Shown: positions 35,159 through 44,471, numbered from the stretch's first letter. The stretch: 64,000 nt of DNA from Flavobacteriales bacterium (GCA_030729695.1 JANQWV010000047.1:1-64000), one strand, 5' to 3'. Notes: generated by a model from the sequence alone, not told the origin. Numbers and translations are program-made.

Positions 35159-35863
35159 ATGGTAAACGGACAATGTCTTCTTTCATTCATTCCCATGCGC
35201 GCTGAATCTTCTGATCGCAGTGAACAAGTTAGTCAACTAATTTTTGGTGAAACCTATGAAGTTCTTGAGGAAAACGAAAAGTGGTACTTCATTGAAGCAA
35301 GCTTTGACCAATACCGCGGTTGGATTGACAAAAAGCAATTCTCACCGCAAGTTTTCGAGGTTGACACACATCGTGTTTTTGCTTTTCCAAGTGCTCTCCA
35401 AGCATTCGAAAACAAATACATTCTTATGCCGCTCGGCGCTTTTGTACCCGAAGATTTTCAGAACCAATTGTTGACTCTCAATGAAGCGCTTGCTTTATTC
35501 AAAACTTACATTGGAGTCCCTTATGTTTGGGGCGGCAAGACCAATTTCGGATACGACTGTTCCGGATTTACGCAATCCTTTTTCAAAACACTTAGGATTT
35601 CTCTCAAACGCGATGCGTATCAGCAGGCTACAGAAGGAACGGATGTCATGCTCCTTTCAGAAGCAAAAACAGGAGATCTAGCTTTCTTTGATAATGCAGA
35701 CGGAAGAATTACGCACGTTGGAATAATTCTGGAAAACAATGGAACCTTCGAGATACTTCATGCCTCCGGCGAACTTCGAATCGATATCCTGGACCATCAG
35801 GGTATCAATAAAAAAAGCGAAGGTTATTCGCATAACCTTCGCCTCATTCGTAGAATACTTTAA
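35159..35863 (+). CDS. NlpC/P60 cell-wall peptidase with SH3 domain
   Basis: This encodes 234 residues. Residues 1-65 form a bacterial SH3-type domain (PMRAESSDRSEQVSQLIFGE, 'YRGWIDKKQF'). Residues about 105-234 are an NlpC/P60 papain-like domain with Cys134 in 'YDCSGF', His186 in 'ITHVGII' and a third polar residue, His201, in 'LHASG'. Such enzymes cut gamma-D-Glu-diaminopimelate bonds in murein peptides. No signal peptide is visible from this ATG, as in many Bacteroidota members that act on recycled peptides in the cytoplasm. It converges on the metalloprotease gene with a 3-bp gap. Confidence 0.93.
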   Translation: MVNGQCLLSFIPMRAESSDRSEQVSQLIFGETYEVLEENEKWYFIEASFDQYRGWIDKKQFSPQVFEVDTHRVFAFPSALQAFENKYILMPLGAFVPEDFQNQLLTLNEALALFKTYIGVPYVWGGKTNFGYDCSGFTQSFFKTLRISLKRDAYQQATEGTDVMLLSEAKTGDLAFFDNADGRITHVGIILENNGTFEILHASGELRIDILDHQGINKKSEGYSHNLRLIRRIL

Positions 35864-35866
35864 CTC

Positions 35867-38440
35867 TTATTTTGCGCTCAACGCATCTTCAATTAATTTA
35901 ACCACGTGCGCTCTGTGTGCTTTAGTTAACGGGCTACCTGCAACATTACCCACTTCCATTTTTTGAATACGCTTCAATTCAGATAACGCTACTCCTTGAG
36001 AAACGTAATCATATTTGTTTTTCAAATCAAGCATATCAATAAGTCTGTGAGTGTATTTAATTTGAAGGTTTTGACGAACTGTATTCACTTCACCCTTCAA
36101 ATCAGATTCAAAAATTGCCTGCGTTAAATCGTACATCACTTCATCAATGGAGTATGTATTTCCATACATGTAGCTATCAATGATTCTTTGATGAACACGC
36201 GGATGCATCAAGTGATTCAGACATTCCGATTGCATATCTAAAATACGATCGTGAATTTTCGGATCATCACTTTTCGAATATTGACTAAAGCCTCTTCTTT
36301 GATCCAACAAGTAATTGAAAGTTGGAATAGCCTCGCTCCAAACATCGCCTGCAAATGCATATTTCGCCAAAGCCTTCATGGCTTCTTTTTGTTTCACTTC
36401 TGAAACTGGCTCAAGCGGCTTCACTGAAGAACCTTGTCCGGCGTATGCTCTGTCGTAATGTACACCACCAATCTGACGAGTCATTACACTTGTTTGAGTG
36501 CCATACTCTTTCGTTGCAATTAAAAACGACTGAAGCAACTCAGCATAACTTTCATTCGACGTAATCAAATGTTCTTTCAGTTTAGGCAGAACAACTTTAA
36601 CCAACTCGCAACGCTCTGCGCCATATGCAACAGGGTCACTAGAAAGATCGAAAATATTTACATCAGGATCAATTCCTCTTCCGGGCGTGCGCATGTCATC
36701 TCCATCGTTTCCGTATGCCAATTGATGCTCAATGCTTCTTGCTGTTATCTTATCTAAACGTTCTTTCTCCTTTTGCTCATCAGACAGCGCCTGACTATAT
36801 CCGTACTCAATCACCCACTTGTCATAAGGTCCAACTTTCACATCGCAATACAAAGCTTGTTCCTTCGGATTTAATTGATAATTGAACGCAGGATATTCCA
36901 TCACAGAATTCGCCAAACCTTCCTTATTAATCTTCTCCACATTCTTAATGTCTGAAACAGATTGAAGCGTACTTGCACGCATGTTGTGTGTAAGACCAAG
37001 GGTATGTCCAACTTCATGAAGAACCAAACGGTACAACATCTGACGAACAATTTCTTGCTTCTCTAAATCGCTTGCTCCTAATACGTTTGCAGCACTGGTT
37101 CCGAAAATTAATTGTTCGTTGCTCATTGCAGCAGCATTACACAAGAATGGATTACGTGCTCCTTTTTCCTTCAGCAACTGCTCTTGCTCTGCGGTTAATG
37201 AACTTCCAAGACGGAAAGTGCGGTCTGCATATACGCGATTGGTTAAAGCAACCCATTCCAGCATGATGTCTGCTCCTAAAATCTCGCCAGTGCGCGGATT
37301 AACGAAACTTGGACCATAACCACCAAATGGCGGCGCTGGAGTAGATGTCCAACGCAAAACATTGTAACGAATGTCTCCTGCATCCCAAGTTGCATCATCG
37401 GGTTGTTGCAAGCAAACAACGGCATTCTTGAATCCTGCAGCTTCAAATGCCACATTCCAACGCTCTACAGCCTCTTTAATTAATGGACGAAACTCAACTG
37501 GCGTGGTGTTTTCCATCCAGAATGTGATTGGCTGAATGGGCTCACTCAAACTTTCATTTGGATTTTTCTTTTCTAAATTCCAACGGTGAATCACATCTCT
37601 CCAAGGTGTTGCAGAAGCAACAGTCATGTCGTTCACTTGTGTGGTGAAGTAACCAATTCGCGGATCGTCGAAACGAGGTTTAAAGTTGTTTTGCGGAACA
37701 GATAAGAACGAATGTTGGTATTGAACGGTTACGTTTCTTCCATCGGCAACAGCATCTCCACCAATGCTTGGAGAACTCGTTTCGTATACATAAGACACGA
37801 CAATTTCAGAATTCTCTTTGTAGGTGCGAATAGAATTCACCTTCGACTTTTCTTTGCTCAAACTTCCCAACGGTGCATCTCCTCCGCGTTGCGCAGGCCT
37901 TTTTACCAATTGCATTTTTTCTGATAACAACAAAGCGTCTCCGTCGATAAGCATTTTGCTTCCATCGAGGCTTGTTGCTTCAATTTTCTCAGATGCTAAA
38001 ACAGGGTTATTGATGTTCGAAGAAGAAGATTTGCTAATTGCATTTGAAGGATCGTAGTAATAGTTCGTGTTCGGTTGAACAATTTCTAGGCGCTCATAAT
38101 TCTTTTTGAAAACGACAATCTTCGAATCTCCGAACGCACCTTTGTGATAGCCTGTTTCAACCGGAGCATTTTCAATGTAATTGAAATAGATGAACTCTTG
38201 ATTCAATTGAGCCTTTTGAATTTCAATGTATGTTTTACCTGTAACAGTATCTGTGTAAAAAGTTAGAAGACCTTCTTTCTTCTTGCACTTCTTCACTAAA
38301 TCGCCAAATTTATCTTCTGGCTTTTTCTCTTCTTTCTTTACCGGCTCCTTTTTCTTTTTTACAGGATCAACCGTTCCGTATGCCGGAAGTACCAATAATC
38401 CCGAAAGGGCAATGGCAAACAATACTAGATGCTTTTTCAT
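35867..38440 (-). CDS. Exported zinc metalloprotease (metzincin-like, DUF5117/DUF4953-type)
   Basis: This encodes 857 residues from the ATG at 38440 with a signal peptide (MKKHLVLFAIALSGLLVLPAYG) followed by a Lys/Glu-rich stretch. The extended zinc motif HEVGHTLGLTHN gives ligands His475, His479 and His485 with catalytic Glu476. A 'SVMEYPAF' segment about 50 residues later supplies the metzincin Met-turn. Upstream, DUF5117-like (about 50-250) and DUF5118-like short regions are present. The protein is probably a large extracytoplasmic protease or peptidase; its substrate is unknown. It is monocistronic, divergent from mgtE. Confidence 0.88.
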   Translation of the reverse strand: MKKHLVLFAIALSGLLVLPAYGTVDPVKKKKEPVKKEEKKPEDKFGDLVKKCKKKEGLLTFYTDTVTGKTYIEIQKAQLNQEFIYFNYIENAPVETGYHKGAFGDSKIVVFKKNYERLEIVQPNTNYYYDPSNAISKSSSSNINNPVLASEKIEATSLDGSKMLIDGDALLLSEKMQLVKRPAQRGGDAPLGSLSKEKSKVNSIRTYKENSEIVVSYVYETSSPSIGGDAVADGRNVTVQYQHSFLSVPQNNFKPRFDDPRIGYFTTQVNDMTVASATPWRDVIHRWNLEKKNPNESLSEPIQPITFWMENTTPVEFRPLIKEAVERWNVAFEAAGFKNAVVCLQQPDDATWDAGDIRYNVLRWTSTPAPPFGGYGPSFVNPRTGEILGADIMLEWVALTNRVYADRTFRLGSSLTAEQEQLLKEKGARNPFLCNAAAMSNEQLIFGTSAANVLGASDLEKQEIVRQMLYRLVLHEVGHTLGLTHNMRASTLQSVSDIKNVEKINKEGLANSVMEYPAFNYQLNPKEQALYCDVKVGPYDKWVIEYGYSQALSDEQKEKERLDKITARSIEHQLAYGNDGDDMRTPGRGIDPDVNIFDLSSDPVAYGAERCELVKVVLPKLKEHLITSNESYAELLQSFLIATKEYGTQTSVMTRQIGGVHYDRAYAGQGSSVKPLEPVSEVKQKEAMKALAKYAFAGDVWSEAIPTFNYLLDQRRGFSQYSKSDDPKIHDRILDMQSECLNHLMHPRVHQRIIDSYMYGNTYSIDEVMYDLTQAIFESDLKGEVNTVRQNLQIKYTHRLIDMLDLKNKYDYVSQGVALSELKRIQKMEVGNVAGSPLTKAHRAHVVKLIEDALSAK

Positions 38441-38490
38441 TTTCAAAATTTAGATAGGCGAATATAAATCAGGTTACGTTAAAAATAACT

Positions 38491-38498
38491 TACCTTTG
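38491..38498 (+). promoter_or_regulatory. mgtE promoter -7 element
   Basis: TACCTTTG matches TAnnTTTG and lies 40 bp before the GTG start of mgtE; no well-placed TTG is seen. Confidence 0.5.
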
Positions 38499-38538
38499 CC
38501 TTGGTAAAAAAATTAACCCTTTAAATGGAATCCTCCCC

Positions 38539-39924
38539 GTGCAGTTCGAACTTACAAAAGAGTTGTTGGCAGACCTCCGCAAATGGATAGGCGAGGGGAA
38601 GGATAGTGCTGTACACGAATTTACCAAAGATCTACACCCAGCAGACGTTGCTGAAATCATCAATGAGCTTCCTACCCAAGAAGGTGTATACCTCTACCGC
38701 ATTCTCGATGAAGAGAGCGCCGCAGATGTAATGCTTGAATTGGATGAAGACATTCAAGAGACTTTACTTTCAAATCTTACCAGCCGAGAAATTGCGGAAG
38801 AGTTAATTGAAAACATTGACTCTGATGACGCGGCCGACGTACTCGCGGGCTTAAGTGAAGAAAAGCAAGAAGAGGTCATTGCCTTACTTGAAGACGAAGA
38901 GCAAGCGAGCGATATCATGGACCTCATGACCTACGCCGAAGGTACGGCAGGGGCATTGATGGCTGTGGAAATGGTTACTGTAAAACAATACTGGACCGTT
39001 GCGCAAGCGATTCGTGAAATGAGGAAGCAAGCCGAGGACATCGATAATATTTACACCATTTATGTTGTAGACGAAGAAGATCATCTACTTGGCACGCTCA
39101 GTATGAAAGCGCTCATATTTGCTTCTGCAAGCATGCGCACAACTCTTAGCGAATTATACAAAGAATCAAAAGTTAGAACGGTTGAAGTTGAAACGCCTGC
39201 CGATGAGGTCATGCGCATCATGAAGAAATATGACTTAGTCGTTCTTCCTGTTCTCGATGAAGAGAAAAAATTAGTTGGAAGAATTACCATTGACGACGTG
39301 GTAGATTTGATGCAAGAAGAAGCCAATCGCGATTACCAATTGGCGAGTGGTATCTCTGAAGACGTTGAATCGGGAGATAGCATTTGGACACTCACCCGCG
39401 CAAGGCTTCCGTGGTTATTGATTGGAATGATAGGTGGAATGAGCGGCGCCTATATCATTGGCGTATTTGATATTACTGAATACCCAGCAATGGCCGTTTT
39501 CATGCCACTTATTGCGGCTACAGGTGGAAATGTTGGAGTACAATCTGCCGCACTTGTTGTTCGCGCCCTTGCTAATCAAAGCGCATTTGACGAAACGGTT
39601 TGGCAAAAATTAGTAAAGGAATTTGGAGTAGGCTTATTGAACGCAAGTGTTTGTAGTGCCCTTATTTTCTTAGCAAGCCAACTGTTTCATTTCGAATTAT
39701 TGTTAAGTCTTACAGTATCACTTGCATTATTCTGTGTAATCATTTTCGCAAGTATCAGCGGAACCTTTTTCCCTCTGATGTTAGACAAATTAAAGATCGA
39801 CCCTGCTTTGGCTACCGGTCCGTTCGTTACAACCGCGAACGACATTGTTGGACTGATTATCTATTTCAGTGTAGGACATTACTTCCTTACCCATTTCACC
39901 TCGTTACCCTATAGTTTATTCTAA
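38539..39924 (+). CDS. mgtE: Magnesium transporter MgtE
   Basis: This 461-residue channel-like transporter imports Mg2+. It has the N-terminal acidic helical domain (residues about 1-130; 'LHPADVAEIINELP', 'DDAADVLAGLSEE'), two CBS domains (about 135-255; 'VVDEEDHLLGTLSMKAL', 'VVLPVLDEEKKLVGRITIDDV'), and five membrane helices from about 280 with 'PLIAATGGNVGVQSAALVVRAL', the pore signature. The acidic and CBS domains sense cytosolic Mg2+. The start is GTG; no in-frame ATG is nearby. It overlaps the next gene by one base (TAATG). Confidence 0.96.
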   Translation: MQFELTKELLADLRKWIGEGKDSAVHEFTKDLHPADVAEIINELPTQEGVYLYRILDEESAADVMLELDEDIQETLLSNLTSREIAEELIENIDSDDAADVLAGLSEEKQEEVIALLEDEEQASDIMDLMTYAEGTAGALMAVEMVTVKQYWTVAQAIREMRKQAEDIDNIYTIYVVDEEDHLLGTLSMKALIFASASMRTTLSELYKESKVRTVEVETPADEVMRIMKKYDLVVLPVLDEEKKLVGRITIDDVVDLMQEEANRDYQLASGISEDVESGDSIWTLTRARLPWLLIGMIGGMSGAYIIGVFDITEYPAMAVFMPLIAATGGNVGVQSAALVVRALANQSAFDETVWQKLVKEFGVGLLNASVCSALIFLASQLFHFELLLSLTVSLALFCVIIFASISGTFFPLMLDKLKIDPALATGPFVTTANDIVGLIIYFSVGHYFLTHFTSLPYSLF

Positions 39925-40862
39925 TGGGAAAAAGAATCTTATTCCTCGAAACAGTTCATCCAATACTTGCCGAGAAACTTATCGAATTAGGATTTGAATG
40001 TGAGTTCAATTATAAAATTACTTACGACGAATTACTTGAGGTGATTCCCTCATACAACGGCATTGTGCTTCGAAGCCGCATCTCTTTCGACGAACAACTT
40101 ATTCAAGCAGGAACTAATTTGGAATTCATAGCCCGAAGTGGTTCTGGACTTGAAATTATTGATCTTGAAAGCTGTGAAAAGAATAGTGTTAAAGTATTTT
40201 CTTCTCCGGAAGGAAACAGTGATGCAGTTGGCGAGCATGTAGTTGGAATGCTCCTTGGGTTGGCCAATAACATTCATTTAGCGAACGCTAGTATTCGAAG
40301 AAAAGAATGGCTTCGCGAAGAACATCGCGGATTTGAAATCAAAGGAAAAACGATTGCGCTGATTGGCTTCGGACACATGGGGCAGAGCGTTGCTAAAAAA
40401 CTTTCTGGATTTGAAGCCTCCGTGATCGAGTACGATAAGTATACCGAACAATCATTCGGTTCATTGGCTAAACGTGTTCCACTTCAAGAAATATTTGAAA
40501 CGGCCGATGTTGTTAGTTTGCACCTCCCCTTAAGTGAAGAAACAAAAGAATACGCTAACGCAGCCTTCTTCAATTCATTCAAAAAGAAAATTGTATTCAT
40601 CAACACTTCGCGTGGAGGTCACGTAAACGTCCAAGACTTAATGAGTGCGATTGATAGTGGGATTGTTTCGCATGCAGCACTTGACGTACTTCCATTCGAG
40701 AAATCATCGTTAGAAGGATTGAATGACAACCCGCTTTTCGAAAAACTTCTTACCTACTCTAACGTCTTACTTACTCCGCACGTTGCTGGTTGGACGAACG
40801 AGAGTTACTACAAACTGTCTTATGTTTTATTTGAAAAAATAAAAGGGCATTACGCCCTTTAG
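39924..40862 (+). CDS. D-2-hydroxyacid dehydrogenase (SerA/HprA-like)
   Basis: This 312-residue NAD(P)-dependent enzyme has the substrate-binding entry 'IARSGSGLEIIDLE', a Rossmann motif 'GKTIALIGFGHMGQSVAKKL', 'FINTSRGGHVN' with the catalytic Arg, and 'LTPHVAGWTNES' with the catalytic His. It belongs to the phosphoglycerate/glycerate/hydroxypyruvate dehydrogenase group, but the exact substrate cannot be told. It lacks an ACT domain, unlike many SerA. It is coupled to mgtE by TAATG. Its last codons form one arm of a hairpin that terminates the opposite-strand gene. Confidence 0.9.
   Translation: MGKRILFLETVHPILAEKLIELGFECEFNYKITYDELLEVIPSYNGIVLRSRISFDEQLIQAGTNLEFIARSGSGLEIIDLESCEKNSVKVFSSPEGNSDAVGEHVVGMLLGLANNIHLANASIRRKEWLREEHRGFEIKGKTIALIGFGHMGQSVAKKLSGFEASVIEYDKYTEQSFGSLAKRVPLQEIFETADVVSLHLPLSEETKEYANAAFFNSFKKKIVFINTSRGGHVNVQDLMSAIDSGIVSHAALDVLPFEKSSLEGLNDNPLFEKLLTYSNVLLTPHVAGWTNESYYKLSYVLFEKIKGHYAL
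40838..40862 (-). terminator. Terminator of the minus-strand gene, embedded in the end of the dehydrogenase
   Basis: AAAGGGC (40842-40848) pairs with GCCCTTT (40854-40860). Read on the minus strand it is followed by TTTTATTTTTT, so it terminates the gene at 40864-41412. On the plus strand it covers the last codons of the dehydrogenase and lacks a T-tract. Confidence 0.75.
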
Positions 40863-40863
40863 A

Positions 40864-41412
40864 TTATTTCTTCAAACAACGAATTCGCTCTTTCTCCCAA
40901 GCGGCTTTCGACTCCTTTGAAAATGCTTTGTCGAATTCTATTTTTCTTGATTTCGAGCTGTACATGCATCGCGCATAGGGATTCGACTGAAGCTCTTCGC
41001 TGAAACCTTCCACTGAAAGCTCCATTGAAACTTGAAGCTCCAAAACAAATCCTATTTTCCAATCTTTATCGGGAATGTTGTCAGTTACCACTTCAAGCAT
41101 TTTTGTGAGGTATCCATCCTTTTCAAAAGAAATGTGATAAAGGCCATTGGGACGGAGGAAAAACTCAAAATTACCTCTATCGCTAAACGTATCGAATGTT
41201 GCTTTCTTTGATTCAGTTCCAATCAATTCAACCGTAATACGAGTGGGCATTTCAGCATCGGTGTCATTCGCTATTGTAACACCGTTTACATAAACCAACT
41301 TATCGTTTTTCTTTTCAGCAGCTAACCAATCTGGCAAACTCTTTTTCTGAGCAGTAGCGTCGAATGCTAGTGCTTGAAATGCAATGAACAATAGAAAGAA
41401 TAATCGTGACAT
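40864..41412 (-). CDS. Exported protein with carboxypeptidase-regulatory-like beta domain
   Basis: This encodes 182 residues with a signal peptide (MSRLFFLLFIAFQALAFDATA). The middle part 'ITVELIGTESKKATFDTFSDRGNFEFFLRPNGLYHISFEKDGYLTKMLEV' (read in pieces) is the pattern of a CarboxypepD_reg/transthyretin-like fold, used as an anchor or stalk domain. The C-terminal region is charged with two cysteines. No enzyme motif. Four bases from the dehydrogenase on the opposite strand, so convergent. Confidence 0.7.
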   Translation of the reverse strand: MSRLFFLLFIAFQALAFDATAQKKSLPDWLAAEKKNDKLVYVNGVTIANDTDAEMPTRITVELIGTESKKATFDTFSDRGNFEFFLRPNGLYHISFEKDGYLTKMLEVVTDNIPDKDWKIGFVLELQVSMELSVEGFSEELQSNPYARCMYSSKSRKIEFDKAFSKESKAAWEKERIRCLKK

Positions 41413-41457
41413 TTCCGTTTGAATTTTTATAAAGATATGAAAATACTTTTTGTGAGA

Positions 41458-41997
41458 TTATGGATTGTTCCGCTTTCTGAAGTTTGCATAGGCACGAACA
41501 GCGAACGTTAATATGAGACCAATACCAATGATACTTAATACTCCCCATACCCAGCTCAACTCATCTTTTCGAACAACCAAGAAAACCACTGCAATCAAAA
41601 CCAATGTACTTACTTCATTCAGCATGCGCATGTGATAGGCCTTGTATGTCTTGCGATCTTCGTACAAATTCTTAAAAATGCGCTGACCCAAAATTTGGTA
41701 AGCAAACAGACAAATCACAAAAAAGAGTTTCAACAGCATCCACGGTTGTGAAAGGTATCCCGGGTTGAAATACAACAACCAAACTCCCCAAATAAGCGTC
41801 AATATTGCGCTTGGCCAAGTTATGATGTACCACAAGCGCCACTCCATGATTTTGTATTGCTTAATCAAAATCTCGCGCTCTAACTCATCTTTTTTCTCTT
41901 GGGCTTCTGCATGGTAAACAAAAAGTCTGAAGATGTAAAACAAACCCGCAAACCAAGTCACAACAAAAATGATATGAAGTGCTTTAATCGTATCCAT
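41458..41997 (-). CDS. hemJ: HemJ-type protoporphyrinogen oxidase
   Basis: This 179-residue protein has four to five membrane helices and the HemJ pattern 'IKALHIIFVVTWFAGLFYIFRLFVYH', 'QYKIMEWRLWYIITWPSA', 'LLKLFFVICL' and 'RMLNEVSTL'. HemJ oxidises protoporphyrinogen IX in heme synthesis when HemY/HemG are absent; the conserved His in the first helix and the Lys in 'LLKL' are present. It is coupled to the upstream thioesterase gene by TAATG. The final residues are basic. Confidence 0.92.
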   Translation of the reverse strand: MDTIKALHIIFVVTWFAGLFYIFRLFVYHAEAQEKKDELEREILIKQYKIMEWRLWYIITWPSAILTLIWGVWLLYFNPGYLSQPWMLLKLFFVICLFAYQILGQRIFKNLYEDRKTYKAYHMRMLNEVSTLVLIAVVFLVVRKDELSWVWGVLSIIGIGLILTFAVRAYANFRKRNNP

Positions 41998-42512
41998 TAC
42001 ACAAACAAAGCTTTAAGTTCAGTGGCCTCTTCGGGCTTCATTTTTCCTGCTAAAATCAATCTGAGCTGTCTTCTTCTTAATGCTCCTTCGTAACGATTCT
42101 TCTCTTCTTTTGTTTCTGGAAGTAATTCGGGAACATGAATTGGGCTTCCCATTTGATCAACCGCAACGAAGGTATAAATTGCCTCGTTGCATTTAATCAT
42201 TTCACCCGTCGTATGGTGTTCAACGTAAATGTCCATGAAGACTTCCATAGAAGTGGCAAAACTTCTAGAAACTTTTGCTTCGATAACAACAATATCGCCC
42301 AACTTTATAGGATGTTGAAACGACACATTGTTAACTGCAGCTGTAACAACAACGCGCTTACAAAGACGATGTGCAGAAATAGCAGACGCAACGTCTAACC
42401 AATTCAGTAACTGTCCACCCATAAGGTTTCCAAGCGTATTCGTATTTTCAGGAAGAACGATGTGAGTTGCAATCGTTAATGTTTCTTTTGCTGATACCTG
42501 TTTCATTCCCAT
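41997..42512 (-). CDS. Acyl-CoA thioesterase (hot-dog, YciA/BACH-like)
   Basis: This encodes 171 residues. 'HIVLPENTNTLGNLMGGQLLNWLDVASAISA' is the signature of the YciA/BACH acyl-CoA hydrolases, with Asn24 and Asp39-like active-site residues; 'VNNVSFQHPIKLGDIVVIEAKV' follows. A long helical tail (about residues 135-171) extends beyond the minimal fold. It would cleave fatty acyl-CoA in the cytoplasm. Start may be M1 or M3. Overlaps the GT9 gene by 10 bases and hemJ by one. Confidence 0.9.
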   Translation of the reverse strand: MGMKQVSAKETLTIATHIVLPENTNTLGNLMGGQLLNWLDVASAISAHRLCKRVVVTAAVNNVSFQHPIKLGDIVVIEAKVSRSFATSMEVFMDIYVEHHTTGEMIKCNEAIYTFVAVDQMGSPIHVPELLPETKEEKNRYEGALRRRQLRLILAGKMKPEEATELKALFV

Positions 42513-43513
42513 TTGTTTTTAATTTTATTATAAGCCTCTTCCACATGATTAACTTGGATAACATCGATGCACTTGTTATGCATTCCATATTTGCAATGAT
42601 TCCCTAACTTCGAACAAGGTCTCCCCTTTCTTTTCGCTTGCAAGTATGTTGTGTGCATGTGCTCTCCCACTAATGGCTTCGGCCTGTATACGCCCATTCC
42701 TAAATCAGGGGTTGTGCATCCCCATAAAGCAATAATATCTTTTTTGAATGCAGCTGCAATGTGCATCATTCCGGTATCTCCGCAGATAACCGCTTTTGCT
42801 TTCTCCACTAATCTTGCGCTTTCATGAACGCTACATTTTCCAATTAAATCAAGATGAAATGGTGAGTGATTCAATTGTATTGAATCTTCCTTTCCTCCTA
42901 CCCAAACAATTCGTTCATCATGAAAATGACCGGACAATTCCATCCAGTTTTCTTCACTCCAACGTTTTCCTTCATGTGCCCCACCCACGGCGATCACAGT
43001 ATATCCTTCTTCAATAAACGTCTCTGGAACTATATCTTGAATTGCATTCGTTGTTGAAGGAATGAAATACTCCAAACCTTTCCCATCATTTTCTAACTTG
43101 AAGGTTTTTAGAGTATCTAAATAACGATCTACAATATGTTGAATTGGCCCCTTCCACATATTCAAATTAACCTGAATCCATTTGCGGAAATTCTGCTTGT
43201 TCACATGAAAAGACAGCGCTCCCAACTTCTTAAGTATACTGCGAGAACGCAAGCTGTTTTGCAAATCAATGATGTAATCAAAATTCTCTTCTTTCAATTC
43301 ATTGAAAACCTCCATCCCACTTTTTTCGACTGCCCAAATTTTATTAACGAACGGATTTGCTTCGTTAACAAATGCGAAACGCTTTTGAGTAAGCAAATGC
43401 ACTTCCGCGCCATGCGGTAATTGTTCTTGCAAAATTCTATAGATAGGAGAAGTCAGCACAATATCTCCGATACTGCTGAACCGAATCACTAAAATTTTCG
43501 CCCTAGAATTCAT
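42503..43513 (-). CDS. Glycosyltransferase family 9 (heptosyltransferase-like)
   Basis: This encodes 336 residues from the ATG at 43513. GT9 features: 'AKILVIRFSSIGDIVLTSPIYRIL', 'NFDYIIDLQNSLRSRSIL', 'AVGGAHEGKRW' and 'AVICGDTGMMHIAAAFKKDIIALWGCTTP', the ADP-heptose-binding half. The enzyme transfers a heptose or related sugar onto lipopolysaccharide core in the cytoplasm. 'PCSKLGNHCKYGMHNKC' near the end gives a cysteine cluster common in this Bacteroidota branch. It is first in a unit with the thioesterase and hemJ. Confidence 0.93.
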   Translation of the reverse strand: MNSRAKILVIRFSSIGDIVLTSPIYRILQEQLPHGAEVHLLTQKRFAFVNEANPFVNKIWAVEKSGMEVFNELKEENFDYIIDLQNSLRSRSILKKLGALSFHVNKQNFRKWIQVNLNMWKGPIQHIVDRYLDTLKTFKLENDGKGLEYFIPSTTNAIQDIVPETFIEEGYTVIAVGGAHEGKRWSEENWMELSGHFHDERIVWVGGKEDSIQLNHSPFHLDLIGKCSVHESARLVEKAKAVICGDTGMMHIAAAFKKDIIALWGCTTPDLGMGVYRPKPLVGEHMHTTYLQAKRKGRPCSKLGNHCKYGMHNKCIDVIQVNHVEEAYNKIKNKWE

Positions 43514-43546
43514 TTCGGGTGCAAGATACATTCAAAAGGAACTCCC

Positions 43547-43554
43547 TACTTTTG
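43547..43554 (+). promoter_or_regulatory. tatD promoter -7 element close to the start codon
   Basis: TACTTTTG ends 4 bp before the tatD ATG at 43559, so the transcript would be leaderless or nearly so. Same geometry as rpe. Confidence 0.55.
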
Positions 43555-43558
43555 CGAA

Positions 43559-44326
43559 ATGATAATTGATACGCATAGCCACGTTTATTTAGATGTTTTC
43601 AAGGAAGATTTAGCGGAAGTTGTTGAACGCGCGAAGTCGTTCGAAGTTGGAAAAGTTCTACTTCCGAACATAGACGAAGCAAGCATTGAGCCCATGCTCG
43701 CATTGTGCAAAGACTATCCTGTTTTTTTCTACAGCATGATTGGCCTGCACCCGTGTGATGTGAATGACGACTATGAAGAAGTTTTGGGGCGAATGAAAGC
43801 GCTTATACCTGTTGTAAAGCCTGTTGGCATTGGCGAGACGGGAATTGATCTTCATTGGAAACAAGACAACCTCGCTATTCAGAAAAAGTCGTTTATCGAG
43901 CAAATCAATTGGGCAAAGGAATTCGATTTACCGCTGATTATTCATGCACGCGAATCGTTTAAAGAAATTTTCGAGTGTCTCGATGAGCATGACAGTCCAG
44001 CATTGCGAGGCGTTTTTCATTGTTTCACTGGAAATGAGACTGAGATAAAAAAAATCTCTTCCTACCACAACTTCTATTTCGGAATCGGAGGAACTTCGAC
44101 CTACAAAAAGAATCAAGATGGAAGTATCCAAAAAATTCCACTTGAGAAACTCGTTGTTGAAACCGACGCTCCCTTTTTATCGCCTGTCCCGAATCGAGGA
44201 AAAAGAAACGAACCTGCCTTCATTACGCATACCGTTGAATTCATTGCAAAATCTTTAGGTATGACGTTCGATGAAACTGCTGCGCTGACTACCAAAAATG
44301 CGAAGCGTTTGTTTAAGTTGGATTAA
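43559..44326 (+). CDS. tatD: TatD family metal-dependent hydrolase/DNase
   Basis: This 255-residue amidohydrolase-fold protein starts with metal ligands 'IDTHSHVYLDVF' and continues with 'MIGLHPCDV', 'GIGETGIDLHW', 'LIIHARES', 'VFHCFTG' and 'VVETDAPFLSP', the complete set of TatD signatures. TatD-type enzymes are Mg2+-dependent 3'-5' exonucleases or related phosphohydrolases; the exact substrate is not decidable. It is followed by a bidirectional-looking terminator and a divergent tRNA-Val. Divergent from the GT9 gene. Confidence 0.93.
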   Translation: MIIDTHSHVYLDVFKEDLAEVVERAKSFEVGKVLLPNIDEASIEPMLALCKDYPVFFYSMIGLHPCDVNDDYEEVLGRMKALIPVVKPVGIGETGIDLHWKQDNLAIQKKSFIEQINWAKEFDLPLIIHARESFKEIFECLDEHDSPALRGVFHCFTGNETEIKKISSYHNFYFGIGGTSTYKKNQDGSIQKIPLEKLVVETDAPFLSPVPNRGKRNEPAFITHTVEFIAKSLGMTFDETAALTTKNAKRLFKLD

Positions 44327-44350
44327 TTCTCGCTGAAATTAACAAGCATA

Positions 44351-44376
44351 AAAAAGCCCTCTGTCGAGGGCTTTTG
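44351..44376. terminator. Terminator between tatD and tRNA-Val
   Basis: AAAAGCCCTC (44352-44361) pairs with GAGGGCTTTT (44366-44375) around TGTC. It lies at the 3' side of the minus-strand tRNA-Val and can also stop tatD. Confidence 0.85.
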
Positions 44377-44379
44377 AAG

Positions 44380-44454
44380 TGGGAATTACTGGGTTCGAAC
44401 CAGTGACCCTCTGCTTGTAAGGCAGATGCTCTGAACCAGCTGAGCTAAACTCCC
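44380..44454 (-). tRNA. tRNA-Val (anticodon TAC)
   Basis: The minus strand folds into a cloverleaf: acceptor GGGAGTT/AATTCCC, D-arm with AGCTCAGCTGGTTCAGAGC, anticodon stem CTGCC/GGCAG with loop CTTACAA (anticodon TAC), T-loop TTCGAAC and discriminator A. CCA is not encoded. Confidence 0.97.
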
Positions 44455-44471
44455 TTCCGTTTTCAGGAGTG

